The notes beneath the pieces were generated by a model. It worked only from the letters and a program-made list of their open reading frames with translations, was not told where the DNA came from and did no database searches. This document shows, piece after piece, positions 1-9,267 of a DNA stretch of 64,000 bases. The position numbers and the translations under genes are program-made. This DNA is from Methanococcus voltae. Lineage in GTDB: Archaea > AGJL01 > Methanococci > Methanococcales > Methanococcaceae. The stretch is from positions 1 to 64,000 of the forward strand of contig NZ_JAGGMO010000003.1 of assembly GCF_017875395.1 (NCBI RefSeq), in the 5' to 3' direction. Every line of letters begins with the position of its first letter. The first letter of the stretch is position 1.

Positions 1-36
1 AGCCCGACGGGATAGGCCTGGCTACCCTACCTCGCT
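1..36 (-). tRNA. Initiator tRNA-Met, 5' half only (cut by window start)
   Basis: Read on the minus strand, the 36 bases fold as the 5' half of a tRNA. There is a 7-nt acceptor arm (AGCGAGG), U8 and A9, a D stem GGG/CCC around a loop with the GG pair, G26, the anticodon 5' strand TCGGG, then C32 and U33. The window begins exactly before base 34, so the anticodon is not seen. Archaeal initiator tRNAs typically have A1 and a run of G-C pairs at the bottom of the anticodon stem, and both are present. The tRNA call is strong. The initiator identity is an inference from these features. Confidence 0.8.
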
Positions 37-70
37 AATGTTCTTGTGTATTATTTTATTCTTATTCTCT

Positions 71-80
71 ATTTTATATT
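71..80 (-). promoter_or_regulatory. Possible box A of the tRNA gene
   Basis: On the minus strand this reads AATATAAAAT, 35-44 bases before the mature tRNA 5' end. Initiation about 25 bases further on would leave a short 5' leader, as expected for a methanococcal tRNA gene. The match to TTTATATA is imperfect. Confidence 0.35.
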
Positions 81-154
81 ATTAGTTTTATTTCTGACAT
101 TTCATTTGTCAACACATAAGAATAGCAAACATAGTATATAAATCTATGGGTTAC

Positions 155-180
155 TTTTAAAAATAAGCTTATTTTTAAAA
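155..180. repeat. Perfect 26-bp palindrome centred on AAGCTT
   Basis: The left arm TTTTAAAAATAAG is followed directly by its reverse complement, with no spacer, centred between 167 and 168. It lies about 20 bases after a plus-strand TATA-like sequence, so it would fall at or just after a transcription start. It could be an operator or an RNA hairpin. Function is unknown. Confidence 0.7.
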
Positions 181-454
181 TCAAGGATTATTTAATTATA
201 AAATCAAGCTTTTAGACAATATAAATATTTATTTTTGGCAATTGTCGAGAGGGAAAAATTAAGTAATTGACGGAAAATATATAAATGTAGAAGACAATAG
301 TATTATCAAATATAATCATATCAAAATTTATCAGAACATAACAGAACTTATCAAAATTTGTAAATTAATTATATCGCGTATAATTATAAAATTAAGACTT
401 ATAAAACAGTTTTGCAACGAAAAATAGATTTATAAAGCTCCAAATGGTGAATAA

Positions 455-1141
455 ATGAAAATTGATATGCACGTTCATACGATAAATTCAAGATGTTCTA
501 TGAATTCTATCGATAAATTGGAAAAGATTTGCACGAAAAGTGGCATTACTCCGTTTATAGCTGACCACGACCAATTAACTAAGGTTAACTTTGGCGTAGC
601 GGGCGAAGAAATTTCAACAGCCAAGGGCGAGTTCATAGGCTTATTTTTAACGGAACAAATTAATACTAAAGACATTTTTGAAGCATTAGATACAGTCAAA
701 GAACAAGGTGGTCTCGTATATTTACCTCATCCTTTCGACGTTAAGAGAAGGAGAACACTTGCTAAGTTTAATATTTTAGATGATAAAGAATTTATTAAAA
801 GAGTCGATGCTGTGGAAGTCTACAATAGCAGATGTGTCGACAATACGCCGAATTTACAAGCCAAAGAGTATGCAAAAAAGTACGACCTTTTAGCTGGTGT
901 CGGTAGTGACAGTCACTTTTCATGGGAACTCGGCAACGCCTATATGGAAGTCGAAGATTTTGATTTAGAAAATCCTAAGCAGTTTTTAAAAGTTTTAACG
1001 AAAGCTAACAAGTCTATCAATACGGTTTTTAACTGTACAAGATCAAGACCATTGAATATGCTATTTTTCAGCAAATTATCTAAAAAAATTCATAAGTCAG
1101 GGTATGCAGAATATTTTGACAATACCCGGAGTATTTTTTAA
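455..1141 (+). CDS. PHP-domain metal-dependent phosphoesterase-like protein
   Basis: The 228-residue protein carries the metal-binding signature of the PHP (polymerase and histidinol phosphatase) superfamily. The motifs are HVH at residues 6-8, DHD at 37-39, PHP at 91-93 and SDSH at 151-154. Relatives hydrolyse phosphoesters with a two- or three-metal site in the cytoplasm. The substrate of this one cannot be read from sequence. The start is the ATG 7 bases after a GGTGA ribosome binding site. The C-terminal 60 residues, including a basic stretch, look less conserved. It appears to be a single-gene unit. Confidence 0.75.
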   Translation: MKIDMHVHTINSRCSMNSIDKLEKICTKSGITPFIADHDQLTKVNFGVAGEEISTAKGEFIGLFLTEQINTKDIFEALDTVKEQGGLVYLPHPFDVKRRRTLAKFNILDDKEFIKRVDAVEVYNSRCVDNTPNLQAKEYAKKYDLLAGVGSDSHFSWELGNAYMEVEDFDLENPKQFLKVLTKANKSINTVFNCTRSRPLNMLFFSKLSKKIHKSGYAEYFDNTRSIF

Positions 1142-1286
1142 GTTTTTAAGTTTTAGATATGTTTTATTAAGTTTTTTTATATTCACCATATTTTAAATTA
1201 TTTTATTTTAAAGTAAGCTATTGTAAAATATTTTATTGTAAATTTCATTATATTGTAAGGGATATAACATATATTTGTGTGAAAAA

Positions 1287-1508
1287 ATGGATAGTTTTGT
1301 TGAAGGAATTATGAATTTAATTTTCCAAAGTTTTATCGATACAATTTACGATCTTATCGGGATTATTGTTCCATTAATTATAATAATTGCAGTTCTTTTT
1401 GCGATGTATTATATTTACAAGAATAGATTTAGAATATTTGAAAAAGAAGGCGACCGTATGAAAAGAGAGTTGTCTGAAACGCGTAAAAAGAAAGAAAAAC
1501 TGAAATAA
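1287..1508 (+). CDS. Small single-span membrane protein, unknown function
   Basis: This 73-residue protein has one long hydrophobic segment (about residues 20-42, rich in Ile and Val) followed by a highly charged Lys/Glu/Arg tail likely to form a short cytoplasmic helix. I do not recognise a family. I chose the ATG at 1287, preceded by GTGTGA. A TTG at 1275 with an AAGGGA further upstream is an in-frame alternative that adds four residues. The gene stands alone between the PHP gene and the convergent peptidase gene. Confidence 0.5.
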   Translation: MDSFVEGIMNLIFQSFIDTIYDLIGIIVPLIIIIAVLFAMYYIYKNRFRIFEKEGDRMKRELSETRKKKEKLK

Positions 1509-1653
1509 ATAAATTAATTAATTAAATTAAACATTATGATTGACTAAAAATATAAAAAAAATAAAATAATAATGATAATAATATCATATTGTAAATAATT
1601 ATATAAATTTACGTAATTTTGGATAAATGGGGGATTATCCATTAAATTACCCA

Positions 1654-2694
1654 TTAATATTCAATTATTTTTGCAGAGCTTAATTTTTTAAATCCGTCTT
1701 TTTTAACAAGATATAAATCTTCGATTCTTACTCCAAATTTACCAATATATAATCCAGGTTCTAATGTAACCACCATATTTTCTTCAAGAGTAAATTTAGA
1801 ATTCTGGGAAATTGAAGGATTTTCATGGACTTCTACGCCAACACCATGTCCCAATGAGTGAATAAAGTATTTATCATATTCTTTAAAATGACTTCTAACA
1901 CTTGTTTCTAACTCTTTTGAAGTTATCCCACTTCTCAAGGAATCTTCTGCAATTTTTTTTCCTTCGTTAACCATCCTGTAAATGTCAACCATTTCTTTTG
2001 TGGGATTTAGAAGCACAGTTCGTGTTATATCCGAACAATAACCTTTATATACCGCCCCCAAATCCATTAAACATATGTCTTTTAATAGTTCGTTAGAAGG
2101 CATGCCATGTGGCAAAGATGTCTTATTACCAGTTATCGCAATTGTGTCAAAAGAAGGTTTTATACTCCCGCTTTTTTTCATGATATACTCTAATTTGGCA
2201 GCTATAGAATTTTCCGTGTCAGTTAAATCATCCCTGCTATCCATTAAATATTCAGATATAGATTCAACTGCTTTGTCACTTATCTCTGCAGCTTTTGAAA
2301 TATTTTTTATCTCATCTTTATTTTTAACCATTTTCATCTTTGTTAGTTCTTTAGACACTATGGTATAGCCCAAACGAACATACTTTAAAAATCCTACTGG
2401 TAAATCCCCTTCAACTCCGTTGCAACCATTTAAAGCTTCCCTCCATCCTTCAAATTTAGTTATTATTATATCTTTAGACTCATAAATTTTAGCCAATTCA
2501 TAATCTAATTTTGATACTTGTAATTCTATTTGATTTTCCTTTGCATTAAATATTAACACTGAAAAATTTGGAGAATAATCTTCCAAAAAATAATTTATAT
2601 TTTCTTTTTTTATAAATACTGCTTTATTTATACTGTTATTTTCCATATATCTTAAAAAATGGTCTATTTTTTCTCTTTTAGTTCTCTGAATCAT
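1654..2694 (-). CDS. M24-family aminopeptidase P / Xaa-Pro dipeptidase
   Basis: The 346-residue protein has an N-terminal creatinase-type domain (about 1-120) and a C-terminal pita-bread metallopeptidase domain. All five expected metal ligands are visible: D211, D222, H283, E312 and E325. H196 in LPHG is a conserved catalytic histidine. The family removes N-terminal residues before proline, or cleaves Xaa-Pro dipeptides, in the cytoplasm with two Mn or Co ions. The exact specificity is not decidable here. The ATG follows a GGTG site by a few bases. It lies 280 bases downstream of aroA on the same strand and probably has its own promoter. Confidence 0.85.
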   Translation of the reverse strand: MIQRTKREKIDHFLRYMENNSINKAVFIKKENINYFLEDYSPNFSVLIFNAKENQIELQVSKLDYELAKIYESKDIIITKFEGWREALNGCNGVEGDLPVGFLKYVRLGYTIVSKELTKMKMVKNKDEIKNISKAAEISDKAVESISEYLMDSRDDLTDTENSIAAKLEYIMKKSGSIKPSFDTIAITGNKTSLPHGMPSNELLKDICLMDLGAVYKGYCSDITRTVLLNPTKEMVDIYRMVNEGKKIAEDSLRSGITSKELETSVRSHFKEYDKYFIHSLGHGVGVEVHENPSISQNSKFTLEENMVVTLEPGLYIGKFGVRIEDLYLVKKDGFKKLSSAKIIEY

Positions 2695-2974
2695 TCATAC
2701 ACCAGCAAGAAAATTTTCAATATTACATAATTACTTATGATTATTATAAAGAATCATAGTAGCCATAAAATTATACAAATTCAATAATTTACATATTACC
2801 GAATCTAAACACTATAAAATTAATCTTAATTATATTTATAAGTATAATATTTGTTATTGCCCATAATAATTTTTATTCGAGTTTAGACTAAAAGAGATAT
2901 TAATACAATAAATAATACCAAAATAAAAAATAAAAAAGTAGTATGCGGTTATTAAATAATAATTTACTAGTTAA

Positions 2975-4342
2975 TTAATTAACAATTTCTATATTTCCAC
3001 CAATTGATTTTATAACATCTACAAAATTCGGGAATGATATAGAAACCGCTTCTTCACCTTTGATTTTAGTTTGACCCTGTGCGAGCATTCCTGCCATCGT
3101 AAATGCCATTATTAACCTGTGGTCGTGGTAGGTTTCTAATTCTGCACCTTTTAATGTCTCGCCATTTTCTAAATCCAAGCCTGTTATTATCAATCCGTCA
3201 GGCTTTTCCTCTATTTTAGCGCCCATTTTTGTTAATTCCTTTGTACATGCCATTAAACGGTCACACTCTTTTATACGTACGTGTTCACCATTATATATTG
3301 TTGTAGTACCTTCTGCAAAACATCCCAAAACTGCGATAGTAGGTACCAAATCAGGCGTATTTTTTACATCAATGTCAATACCTTTTAATTTAAACTTTGA
3401 ATCTTGTTTTGAATTATTATTTGATTTTGAATTTTTAATAATTACTTCATCATCTTTTACTTCTAAATTAGCACCCATTCTTTTCACAATATTTATAATT
3501 TCCTTGTCGCCCTGTTTTGAATTTTTAAATAAGTTTTTAATGATTATGTCCGAGTCTAAGAGAACACCCATTGCTATTAAATAGGAAGCTGAAGAATAAT
3601 CGCCTTCTACAATATAATCTGTAGCTTTATAAGACTGATTAGCGTCAATTAAGTAAGTATTATTTTCTTTTTTAATAGATACACCAAATTTATCTAACAC
3701 ATCAATTGTAATATCCAAATAAGGTTCTGATTTTAAATCTCCTTCAATTAAAATCTTACTATCTTGACTGTTAAAAGGTAGTAACATCATTAAAGAACTT
3801 ATGAATTGAGAACTCATATCCCCTCGTATTTTTACAGCATTTCCTGCTATTTCAGAACTTTTAATTACCAAAGGTGCTTTATTATCGTTCGATAGTACTT
3901 CAATATTCAATTGACTTAAAGCGTCTATTAATGGACCCATTGGTCTTTTTCGTATCGAATCGTCACCATTTAAAATTACAATTGGTTTTTTATCACTTTT
4001 ATCACTTTTGCCATCCTGATTGGATTTAGTTTTTACCTGAGATACTAATGAGGTTAATATCCTAAGAGTTGTACCGCTATTTCCAATATCTATTACATTA
4101 TTTGGTACCTTTAAAACACCGTCTGACTCTATTGTCCACATACTAGATTTTACATCTATTTTACTCCCTAGTGCTTCCATTGAAGTTAAGGAAGATATAC
4201 AGTCTTGACTCTTCAGGGGCTGAATTATTTTTGAAGTTCCTTTTGATAAACCGGCACATATCACTGCCCTATGAGTATATGATTTAGAAGGTGGGGCATA
4301 TACCGTTCCGCTTATTTTTTTTGTAGGGTTAACTAATAACAT
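2975..4342 (-). CDS. aroA: 3-phosphoshikimate 1-carboxyvinyltransferase (EPSP synthase)
   Basis: EPSP synthase joins shikimate-3-phosphate and PEP in the chorismate pathway to aromatic amino acids. Visible signatures are the N-terminal PPSKSYTHRA, the GNSGTTLRIL loop, KECDRL and DHRLIMA near the C terminus. At 455 residues it is somewhat longer than the usual ~430. The excess is a charged Lys/Ser/Asp stretch near residues 104-122 and an Asn/Ser/Lys stretch near 310-318, both between conserved blocks. The start ATG follows GGTGA. No other aro gene is nearby. Confidence 0.95.
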   Translation of the reverse strand: MLLVNPTKKISGTVYAPPSKSYTHRAVICAGLSKGTSKIIQPLKSQDCISSLTSMEALGSKIDVKSSMWTIESDGVLKVPNNVIDIGNSGTTLRILTSLVSQVKTKSNQDGKSDKSDKKPIVILNGDDSIRKRPMGPLIDALSQLNIEVLSNDNKAPLVIKSSEIAGNAVKIRGDMSSQFISSLMMLLPFNSQDSKILIEGDLKSEPYLDITIDVLDKFGVSIKKENNTYLIDANQSYKATDYIVEGDYSSASYLIAMGVLLDSDIIIKNLFKNSKQGDKEIINIVKRMGANLEVKDDEVIIKNSKSNNNSKQDSKFKLKGIDIDVKNTPDLVPTIAVLGCFAEGTTTIYNGEHVRIKECDRLMACTKELTKMGAKIEEKPDGLIITGLDLENGETLKGAELETYHDHRLIMAFTMAGMLAQGQTKIKGEEAVSISFPNFVDVIKSIGGNIEIVN

Positions 4343-4530
4343 TGAATCACCATAATAATTTTATTATTTTATAATTTAGTTTATAAGTTATTTTTTATTT
4401 TTTATTTTTTATTTTAAAACTATAAATTCATATTAATAGATATATTCTATTTGTATTTACATTTAAGTATGTAAAAGTATATGAATGTTAATTAAATATA
4501 TGAAATTAAACAATTTAACAATATATCAAA

Positions 4531-4540
4531 AATATATAAT
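4531..4540 (+). promoter_or_regulatory. Box A candidate for purB
   Basis: AATATATAAT resembles the methanococcal box A. Initiation is expected near 4563-4566, which would leave an 80-base leader. The direct repeat at 4543-4577 begins immediately after it. Confidence 0.45.
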
Positions 4541-4542
4541 CA

Positions 4543-4577
4543 ATTACATAATGAATATGTGATTACATAATGAATAT
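4543..4577. repeat. 16-bp perfect direct repeat before purB
   Basis: ATTACATAATGAATAT occurs at 4543-4558 and again at 4562-4577, so the copies are 19 bp apart. They sit between the presumed box A and the expected transcription start of purB, a position typical of archaeal repressor sites. The repeat itself is seen. The operator role is an inference. Confidence 0.6.
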
Positions 4578-4643
4578 ACAAAATGTTAAATTTTAATTCA
4601 ATTTATTCAAAAATCAAAAACTCAAAATCAAAAAGGTGATTTA

Positions 4644-5990
4644 ATGCCAATTCATCCAATAGATTTTAGATATGGAACCCCTGAAATGAAAAATATATGG
4701 GAAGAAGAAACTAAACTTCAAAAGATGTTAGAGGTCGAAGCTGCACTTGCACAAGCTGAAGCTGAAATAGGAATGATACCAAAAGAAGCTGCTGAAGAAA
4801 TCAACAGTAAAAAATCTATTGAATTCGTAAAACTTGAAAGAGTTAAAGAAATTGAAAGAGCTACAAGACACGATGTAGTTTCAGTTGTTAAGGCTTTCGC
4901 AGAAGTTTGTGAAGGTACCGCAGGAGAATACATTCACTTTGGTTCAACGTCAAACGACATAATTGATACTGCTCAATCATTACAGTTTAGAGATGCGGGC
5001 GATGTTTTAGAGCAAAAATTGGTAATTTTAAGAAACGAATTACTCCAAAAAGCAGAAGAACATAAAAACACAGTTTGTATTGGAAGAACACACGGACAAC
5101 ACGCTGTTCCTACAACCTACGGTATGAAATTCGCTTTATGGGCTACAGAATTACAAAGACACGTTGAAAGATTACAAGCTGCTAAAAAAAGATTGGCTGT
5201 TTCAATGATTACTGGTGCTGTAGGTACAATGGCTGCAATTGGCGAAAACGGAATGATTGTACACAATAGAGTTGGCGAAATATTAGGTCTTGAACCTGTT
5301 TTAATATCCAGCCAAGTTGTTCAAAGAGACAGACACGCTGAATTCATGGCTGTTGTTGCTATGATTGCTCAAACACTTAACAAAATTGGCGTAACTGTTA
5401 GAAGTATGCAAAGAAGTGAAATTAAAGAACTCGAGGAAGAGTTTGACGCTTCAAAACAAACTGGTTCATCAACCATGCCACACAAAAGAAACCCTATCAC
5501 ATTTGAGCAAATTTGCGGTTTATCAAGAGTTATCAAAGTTAATTCACTTGCAGAATTTGACAACATGGTACTTTGGGAAGAAAGAGATTTAACAAATTCC
5601 TCATCTGAAAGATGTTTATTCCCTGAAAGCTGTGTTTTACTAGACCACATCTTAAATTTATCAATCAAAGGATTCAGAAAAATCACCGTAAATAAAGAAA
5701 ACGTTCAAAGAAACCTTGAAATGTCAAAAGGTTTAATTATGGCTGAACGTGTTATGATGGATTTAGCTAAAAAAGGAATGGGTAGACAGACAGGTCACGA
5801 AGTTGTTAGAACCTGCGCTATGAAAGCTCATGAAGAAAGCAGACACTTAAAAGACGTTCTTATGGAAAACGAAGAAGTTATGAAATACGTAACCTTAGAA
5901 GACCTTAATGCTATGTTTGATTACTCGACATACATAGGTCTTGCTCCAGAAATCGTAGAAAACGTATTAAAAGAGTCTAAAAACTGGTAA
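4644..5990 (+). CDS. purB: Adenylosuccinate lyase
   Basis: The enzyme splits SAICAR and adenylosuccinate with release of fumarate in purine synthesis. The fumarase/aspartase superfamily signature GSSTMPHKRNP lies near residue 275. The other conserved blocks RTHGQHAVPT and TSNDIIDTAQ are also present. Length (448 residues) is normal. The start ATG follows AAAGGTGA. It is transcribed away from aroA, and purD lies next to it on the opposite strand, so the two purine genes converge but are not an operon. Confidence 0.97.
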   Translation: MPIHPIDFRYGTPEMKNIWEEETKLQKMLEVEAALAQAEAEIGMIPKEAAEEINSKKSIEFVKLERVKEIERATRHDVVSVVKAFAEVCEGTAGEYIHFGSTSNDIIDTAQSLQFRDAGDVLEQKLVILRNELLQKAEEHKNTVCIGRTHGQHAVPTTYGMKFALWATELQRHVERLQAAKKRLAVSMITGAVGTMAAIGENGMIVHNRVGEILGLEPVLISSQVVQRDRHAEFMAVVAMIAQTLNKIGVTVRSMQRSEIKELEEEFDASKQTGSSTMPHKRNPITFEQICGLSRVIKVNSLAEFDNMVLWEERDLTNSSSERCLFPESCVLLDHILNLSIKGFRKITVNKENVQRNLEMSKGLIMAERVMMDLAKKGMGRQTGHEVVRTCAMKAHEESRHLKDVLMENEEVMKYVTLEDLNAMFDYSTYIGLAPEIVENVLKESKNW

Positions 5991-6043
5991 TTTTAATAAA
6001 ATAACATATAATATAAAAATAATGTACTAATAAATAATAGAAT

Positions 6044-6112
6044 AATAAAATAAATTATAAAATAAAAATAAAATAAATTATAAAATAAAAATAAAATAAA
6101 TTATAAAATAAA
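6044..6112. repeat. Three perfect 23-bp tandem repeats between purB and purD
   Basis: A 23-bp unit made only of A and T, beginning AATAAAATAAATTATAA, is repeated three times without change (6044-6066, 6067-6089, 6090-6112). It lies between the convergent ends of purB and purD. It may be part of a bidirectional termination zone or a simple slippage product. Confidence 0.85.
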
Positions 6113-6137
6113 AATAGAAATTTACGATAGAATAAGA

Positions 6138-7475
6138 TTAATTATTGAATAATTCATTTATTCTATCAATTCTTTTTTGAATTAATTTTTTTGTACCGAT
6201 ATCTCTTCTGTAAAATACTTCTCCTTCGAAGTTTTCGATAGCATTTTGAGCGATTTTTTCGGCATCTTCGATTTTATCTGCAACTCCCACAACCGCAGCA
6301 CTTCTTGAGCCGGTTATGTACAACTTACCGTCTTCTTCATTTACTGATGCGTAAAATAAAGTAGCTCCTGCTTTTTCTATTGCTTCGACATCAATTTTTA
6401 ATTCTTTGTTTTTAACTGGTTCGATAGGGTAGCCATTTGGTACAATATATTTACAAACAGTTGCTTTATTATCAAATTCAATGTTTATTTTATTCAATGT
6501 TCCATTTGCGATAGCTTCACAAACTTCTACAAAATCAGTTTTTAAAATTGGCAATAAGTTCATAGCTTCTGGGTCCCCAAATCTCGCGTTATATTCGATA
6601 ATTTTAGGACCATTTACTGTTAACATAAATTGACCGTATAAAAATCCTTTGTATTCGCCAACTTCTTCTTTAATAGCGTTTACAGTATTTTTCATTATTT
6701 CCTTTGCTTCTTCGTGCATTTCTTCGTTTAAAAATGGTAACTTATGGTTTGGACATGAATATGAACCCATACCGCCGGTTATAGCACCTTCGTCATCATC
6801 ATATGCGTGAGGGTGGTCTTGAACAGGTGGCATAAATACGATGTTTTTACCATCTACGAAACCATGTAACGTAAATTCAACACCTACAAGTTTTTCTTCG
6901 ATAATTAACTTGCCTCCCCCAATACTTTTGTCAAATACTTCTTTTGCATATTCTTTTGCTTCTTCGTTATCTTTTAATTGCTCACCAACTACTTTAACCC
7001 CTTTACCACCGGTTAAACCTACTGGTTTAACTACAACTTCTTTTCCTTCCTTAGTCATTTGGTCGATGAACTCAAATACTTCTTCACTGTATTCGTTGAA
7101 AGCTGCATAACTTAAAGAACCATTTACATTGTATTTTTTGAATAAATTTCTCATGAATTCTTTGCTTGTTTCGATTTGAGCAGGCAATTTGTCAGGTCCT
7201 GCAGTAGGAATGCCTAATTCTCTTAATGCGTTAGCCACACCTGCACCTAATGGAGCTTCAGGTCCAATTACTGCCAAAACAGGCTTTATTTTTTTTGCGA
7301 AGTCAACTACTGCTTCAACATCTGTTTCGGGATTAAATGAAACTTCCTCAGATAATTCTATTATGCCCGGATTTTTGATTTTCATAAGCGTGTATAACTG
7401 TACATCCTTGTTTCTTTTTAAAGCTATTGCTATTGCGTGCTCTCTTGCACCGCCACCTACGAGTAAAACTTTCAA
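6138..7475 (-). CDS. purD: Phosphoribosylamine-glycine ligase (GAR synthetase)
   Basis: PurD makes glycinamide ribonucleotide from phosphoribosylamine, glycine and ATP, the second step of purine synthesis. The protein begins [16 protein letters not shown], the typical PurD N terminus. It then shows the ATP-grasp domain ([13 protein letters not shown] near 146-158) and [11 protein letters not shown] near 302-312. Length is 445 residues. The start codon is TTG, placed 5 bases after GGTGA. There is no upstream ATG alternative that keeps the conserved N terminus. Confidence 0.96.
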   Translation of the reverse strand: MKVLLVGGGAREHAIAIALKRNKDVQLYTLMKIKNPGIIELSEEVSFNPETDVEAVVDFAKKIKPVLAVIGPEAPLGAGVANALRELGIPTAGPDKLPAQIETSKEFMRNLFKKYNVNGSLSYAAFNEYSEEVFEFIDQMTKEGKEVVVKPVGLTGGKGVKVVGEQLKDNEEAKEYAKEVFDKSIGGGKLIIEEKLVGVEFTLHGFVDGKNIVFMPPVQDHPHAYDDDEGAITGGMGSYSCPNHKLPFLNEEMHEEAKEIMKNTVNAIKEEVGEYKGFLYGQFMLTVNGPKIIEYNARFGDPEAMNLLPILKTDFVEVCEAIANGTLNKINIEFDNKATVCKYIVPNGYPIEPVKNKELKIDVEAIEKAGATLFYASVNEEDGKLYITGSRSAAVVGVADKIEDAEKIAQNAIENFEGEVFYRRDIGTKKLIQKRIDRINELFNN

Positions 7476-7706
7476 ATTATCACCAATAGTGTTATAAAAA
7501 TTAAATATGAAATCTAAAATTCAATATGCAATTCAAAATTTATTCAAATATACAATTGTGATTTATTTATTACTAATTAGAATAATTAGATTAAATATAG
7601 CATATTACCCATTTACTTAATAATATTTTAAAGTTACCACTATATTATATATTTAAATTTACAAATATAGGGGGTTAAATAAAAAAGGAAAATAAATAAC
7701 GAATAT

Positions 7707-8237
7707 TTAATTTTCCTCATTTTCAATAATATCAACATTGTTTAAATCGACTTCAGTATACTCTTTTGTGGTAGTATTCAAAATACCTATTGAAGCTAAG
7801 CCAGTTAGCATTCCAAAAGCCTCTCCAGGATTTATTACTAAAACGCCGTCCACTTCTTCAAACTTTTGTTCATGAGTATGACCATGTAAAACCACGTCGT
7901 AGTTTTTTGAACGAATTACTGAATCCAAAATATCTGCGTTTTGACCATGTAATACAAAAAATTTTAAGTTTTCCACGTCAAAAGACAACGAATCTTCGAT
8001 TTTATTTTCGGGATTTGCGTCCAATAACCATTCTTTCAAACGGGTCTTTTCCCCATCATTATTTCCATAAGTAGCGTATAATTTAGCGTTTAAATTTTTA
8101 AATTCGTTTATTACGAACAAAGAAACAAAATCGCCACAGTGGACAACTAAATCAACATTAAAACGATTAAAAACTTGGATAGCTTTCCTAATATTAGGTA
8201 AATAGTCGTGCGTATCCGATATTAAACCTATTTTCAT
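7707..8237 (-). CDS. YfcE/MJ0936-type metallophosphodiesterase
   Basis: This 176-residue calcineurin-like phosphoesterase shows ISDTHD near residue 6, CGDF near 36, GNND near 60 and LHGHTHE near 125. These are the two-metal-site blocks of the small archaeal/bacterial phosphodiesterase family. Such enzymes hydrolyse phosphodiesters in vitro and the physiological substrate is unknown. The start was set at the ATG of MKIGLISD because GGTGA lies just before it. An in-frame upstream ATG at 8267 lacks such a site. The last 25 residues are acidic. Confidence 0.85.
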   Translation of the reverse strand: MKIGLISDTHDYLPNIRKAIQVFNRFNVDLVVHCGDFVSLFVINEFKNLNAKLYATYGNNDGEKTRLKEWLLDANPENKIEDSLSFDVENLKFFVLHGQNADILDSVIRSKNYDVVLHGHTHEQKFEEVDGVLVINPGEAFGMLTGLASIGILNTTTKEYTEVDLNNVDIIENEEN

Positions 8238-8462
8238 ATATTCACCAAACAAAAAAATTATAAACATTGCTTAAAACAAAACAATATTTTAAATAATATA
8301 TCTACGCCCAATTTAAGAAAATATATTTTTTAGGGCATATTTAATTTTACAATATTTTAATATTTAATGTTATTCATATTTCTATAAATGCAACATTAGT
8401 ATATAAATATTTATGAATATTTAAAATATTAGACTATTATAAATTTAGTTTAAAATTATTTT

Positions 8463-8484
8463 AAAAGTAGTTTAAAAGTAGTTT
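8463..8484. repeat. 11-bp direct repeat (two full copies)
   Basis: AAAAGTAGTTT occurs twice in tandem and a partial third copy follows. It lies in the intergenic stretch upstream of the phosphodiesterase gene and downstream of hemD. Confidence 0.7.
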
Positions 8485-8528
8485 AAAAATCCTAAAAATA
8501 TGAAAGAATTATTTTATTATTTTAAGAC

Positions 8529-9257
8529 TTATTTCTTCAAATCCAATATTAAATCCATCATTCCGTCAATAGTATAGGTTTTTTCAGGCATTATTGAGTC
8601 AAAGCCAAATTTGTCAACATTTTCTTTAGTTATAGGACCTATTGAAACTATTGTACATTTTTTAAATAAATCCATTAATTCATTATCGGCATGTTTGAAG
8701 AAATTCTTTGCAGTTAATCCACTCGTAAATGTTAACATTAAATTTTCTGAACCAGTGTCTTTTAAAAGTTCTTTTAAATCGTTTAATTTTTCATATATAT
8801 CTTCTGGCTCTCCTGAAGTGTAAACAAATAACAGATCAGCGTTTAAATTTTTAACTAAAACGTCTCTTGTTGCAGGTGTGGTTGGAATCAATATTTTTTC
8901 ATCAGGCTTTACAACTTTTTTAAGAGCTTCTAAAAGATTTTCAGCAGTAAAACTATTTGGAACTAAGTCAGGTTCAAAATTAAAGATTTTCTTAAACTCT
9001 TTTGCCGTTTCAACGCCAATTACACCTATTTTTTTATCTTTTATCTGCTTTTTTTGAGAATCGGTTAAATTTCTAAACAAACCTTCAATTCCCCTAGGGC
9101 TTGTGAAAACTATCCAGTCGTAACCATCGAGCGATACTTCAACATTTTTAAAGGATAATTCCAATGTTGGCAAGATTAATGGCTCAAAACCATTTTTTTC
9201 CAACAAATCTGAAAAATATTTAGCTTTTTGCTTAGGTCGTGTGATTAAAACTTTCAT
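8529..9257 (-). CDS. hemD: Uroporphyrinogen-III synthase
   Basis: The enzyme cyclises hydroxymethylbilane to uroporphyrinogen III, the common precursor of sirohaem, cobamides and F430. The 242-residue protein starts MKVLITRPKQKAKYFSDLLE, with the family's N-terminal TRP and a hydrophobic core. It also shows the weakly conserved blocks DWIVFTSPRG (~46-55) and LTFTSGLTAKNFF (~175-187). HemD proteins diverge strongly, so the call rests on overall pattern. It lies 10 bases after the preceding gene on the same strand, so the two are very likely co-transcribed. Confidence 0.88.
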   Translation of the reverse strand: MKVLITRPKQKAKYFSDLLEKNGFEPLILPTLELSFKNVEVSLDGYDWIVFTSPRGIEGLFRNLTDSQKKQIKDKKIGVIGVETAKEFKKIFNFEPDLVPNSFTAENLLEALKKVVKPDEKILIPTTPATRDVLVKNLNADLLFVYTSGEPEDIYEKLNDLKELLKDTGSENLMLTFTSGLTAKNFFKHADNELMDLFKKCTIVSIGPITKENVDKFGFDSIMPEKTYTIDGMMDLILDLKK

Positions 9258-9267
9258 ATTACCCCTT

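Larger units (their letters stand above)
37..454. other. Intergenic region between tRNA and PHP-domain gene
   Basis: This is a 418-base AT-rich stretch between divergent genes. It holds the presumed minus-strand tRNA promoter near 71-80, a plus-strand TATA-like sequence near 132-143 and a perfect palindrome at 155-180. I see no further open reading frame with a ribosome binding site. Confidence 0.6.
4343..4643. other. Divergent intergenic region aroA-purB
   Basis: These 301 AT-rich bases separate the divergent aroA and purB genes. They contain a run of 7-bp ATTTTTT units near 4390-4412, a box A candidate at 4531-4540 and a 16-bp direct repeat at 4543-4577. No extra coding sequence is apparent. 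Confidence 0.6.

Noticed and set aside
1-36. SRP RNA or RNase P RNA end
   Set aside because: The bases on the minus strand fit tRNA positions 1-33 one by one, which neither other RNA would.
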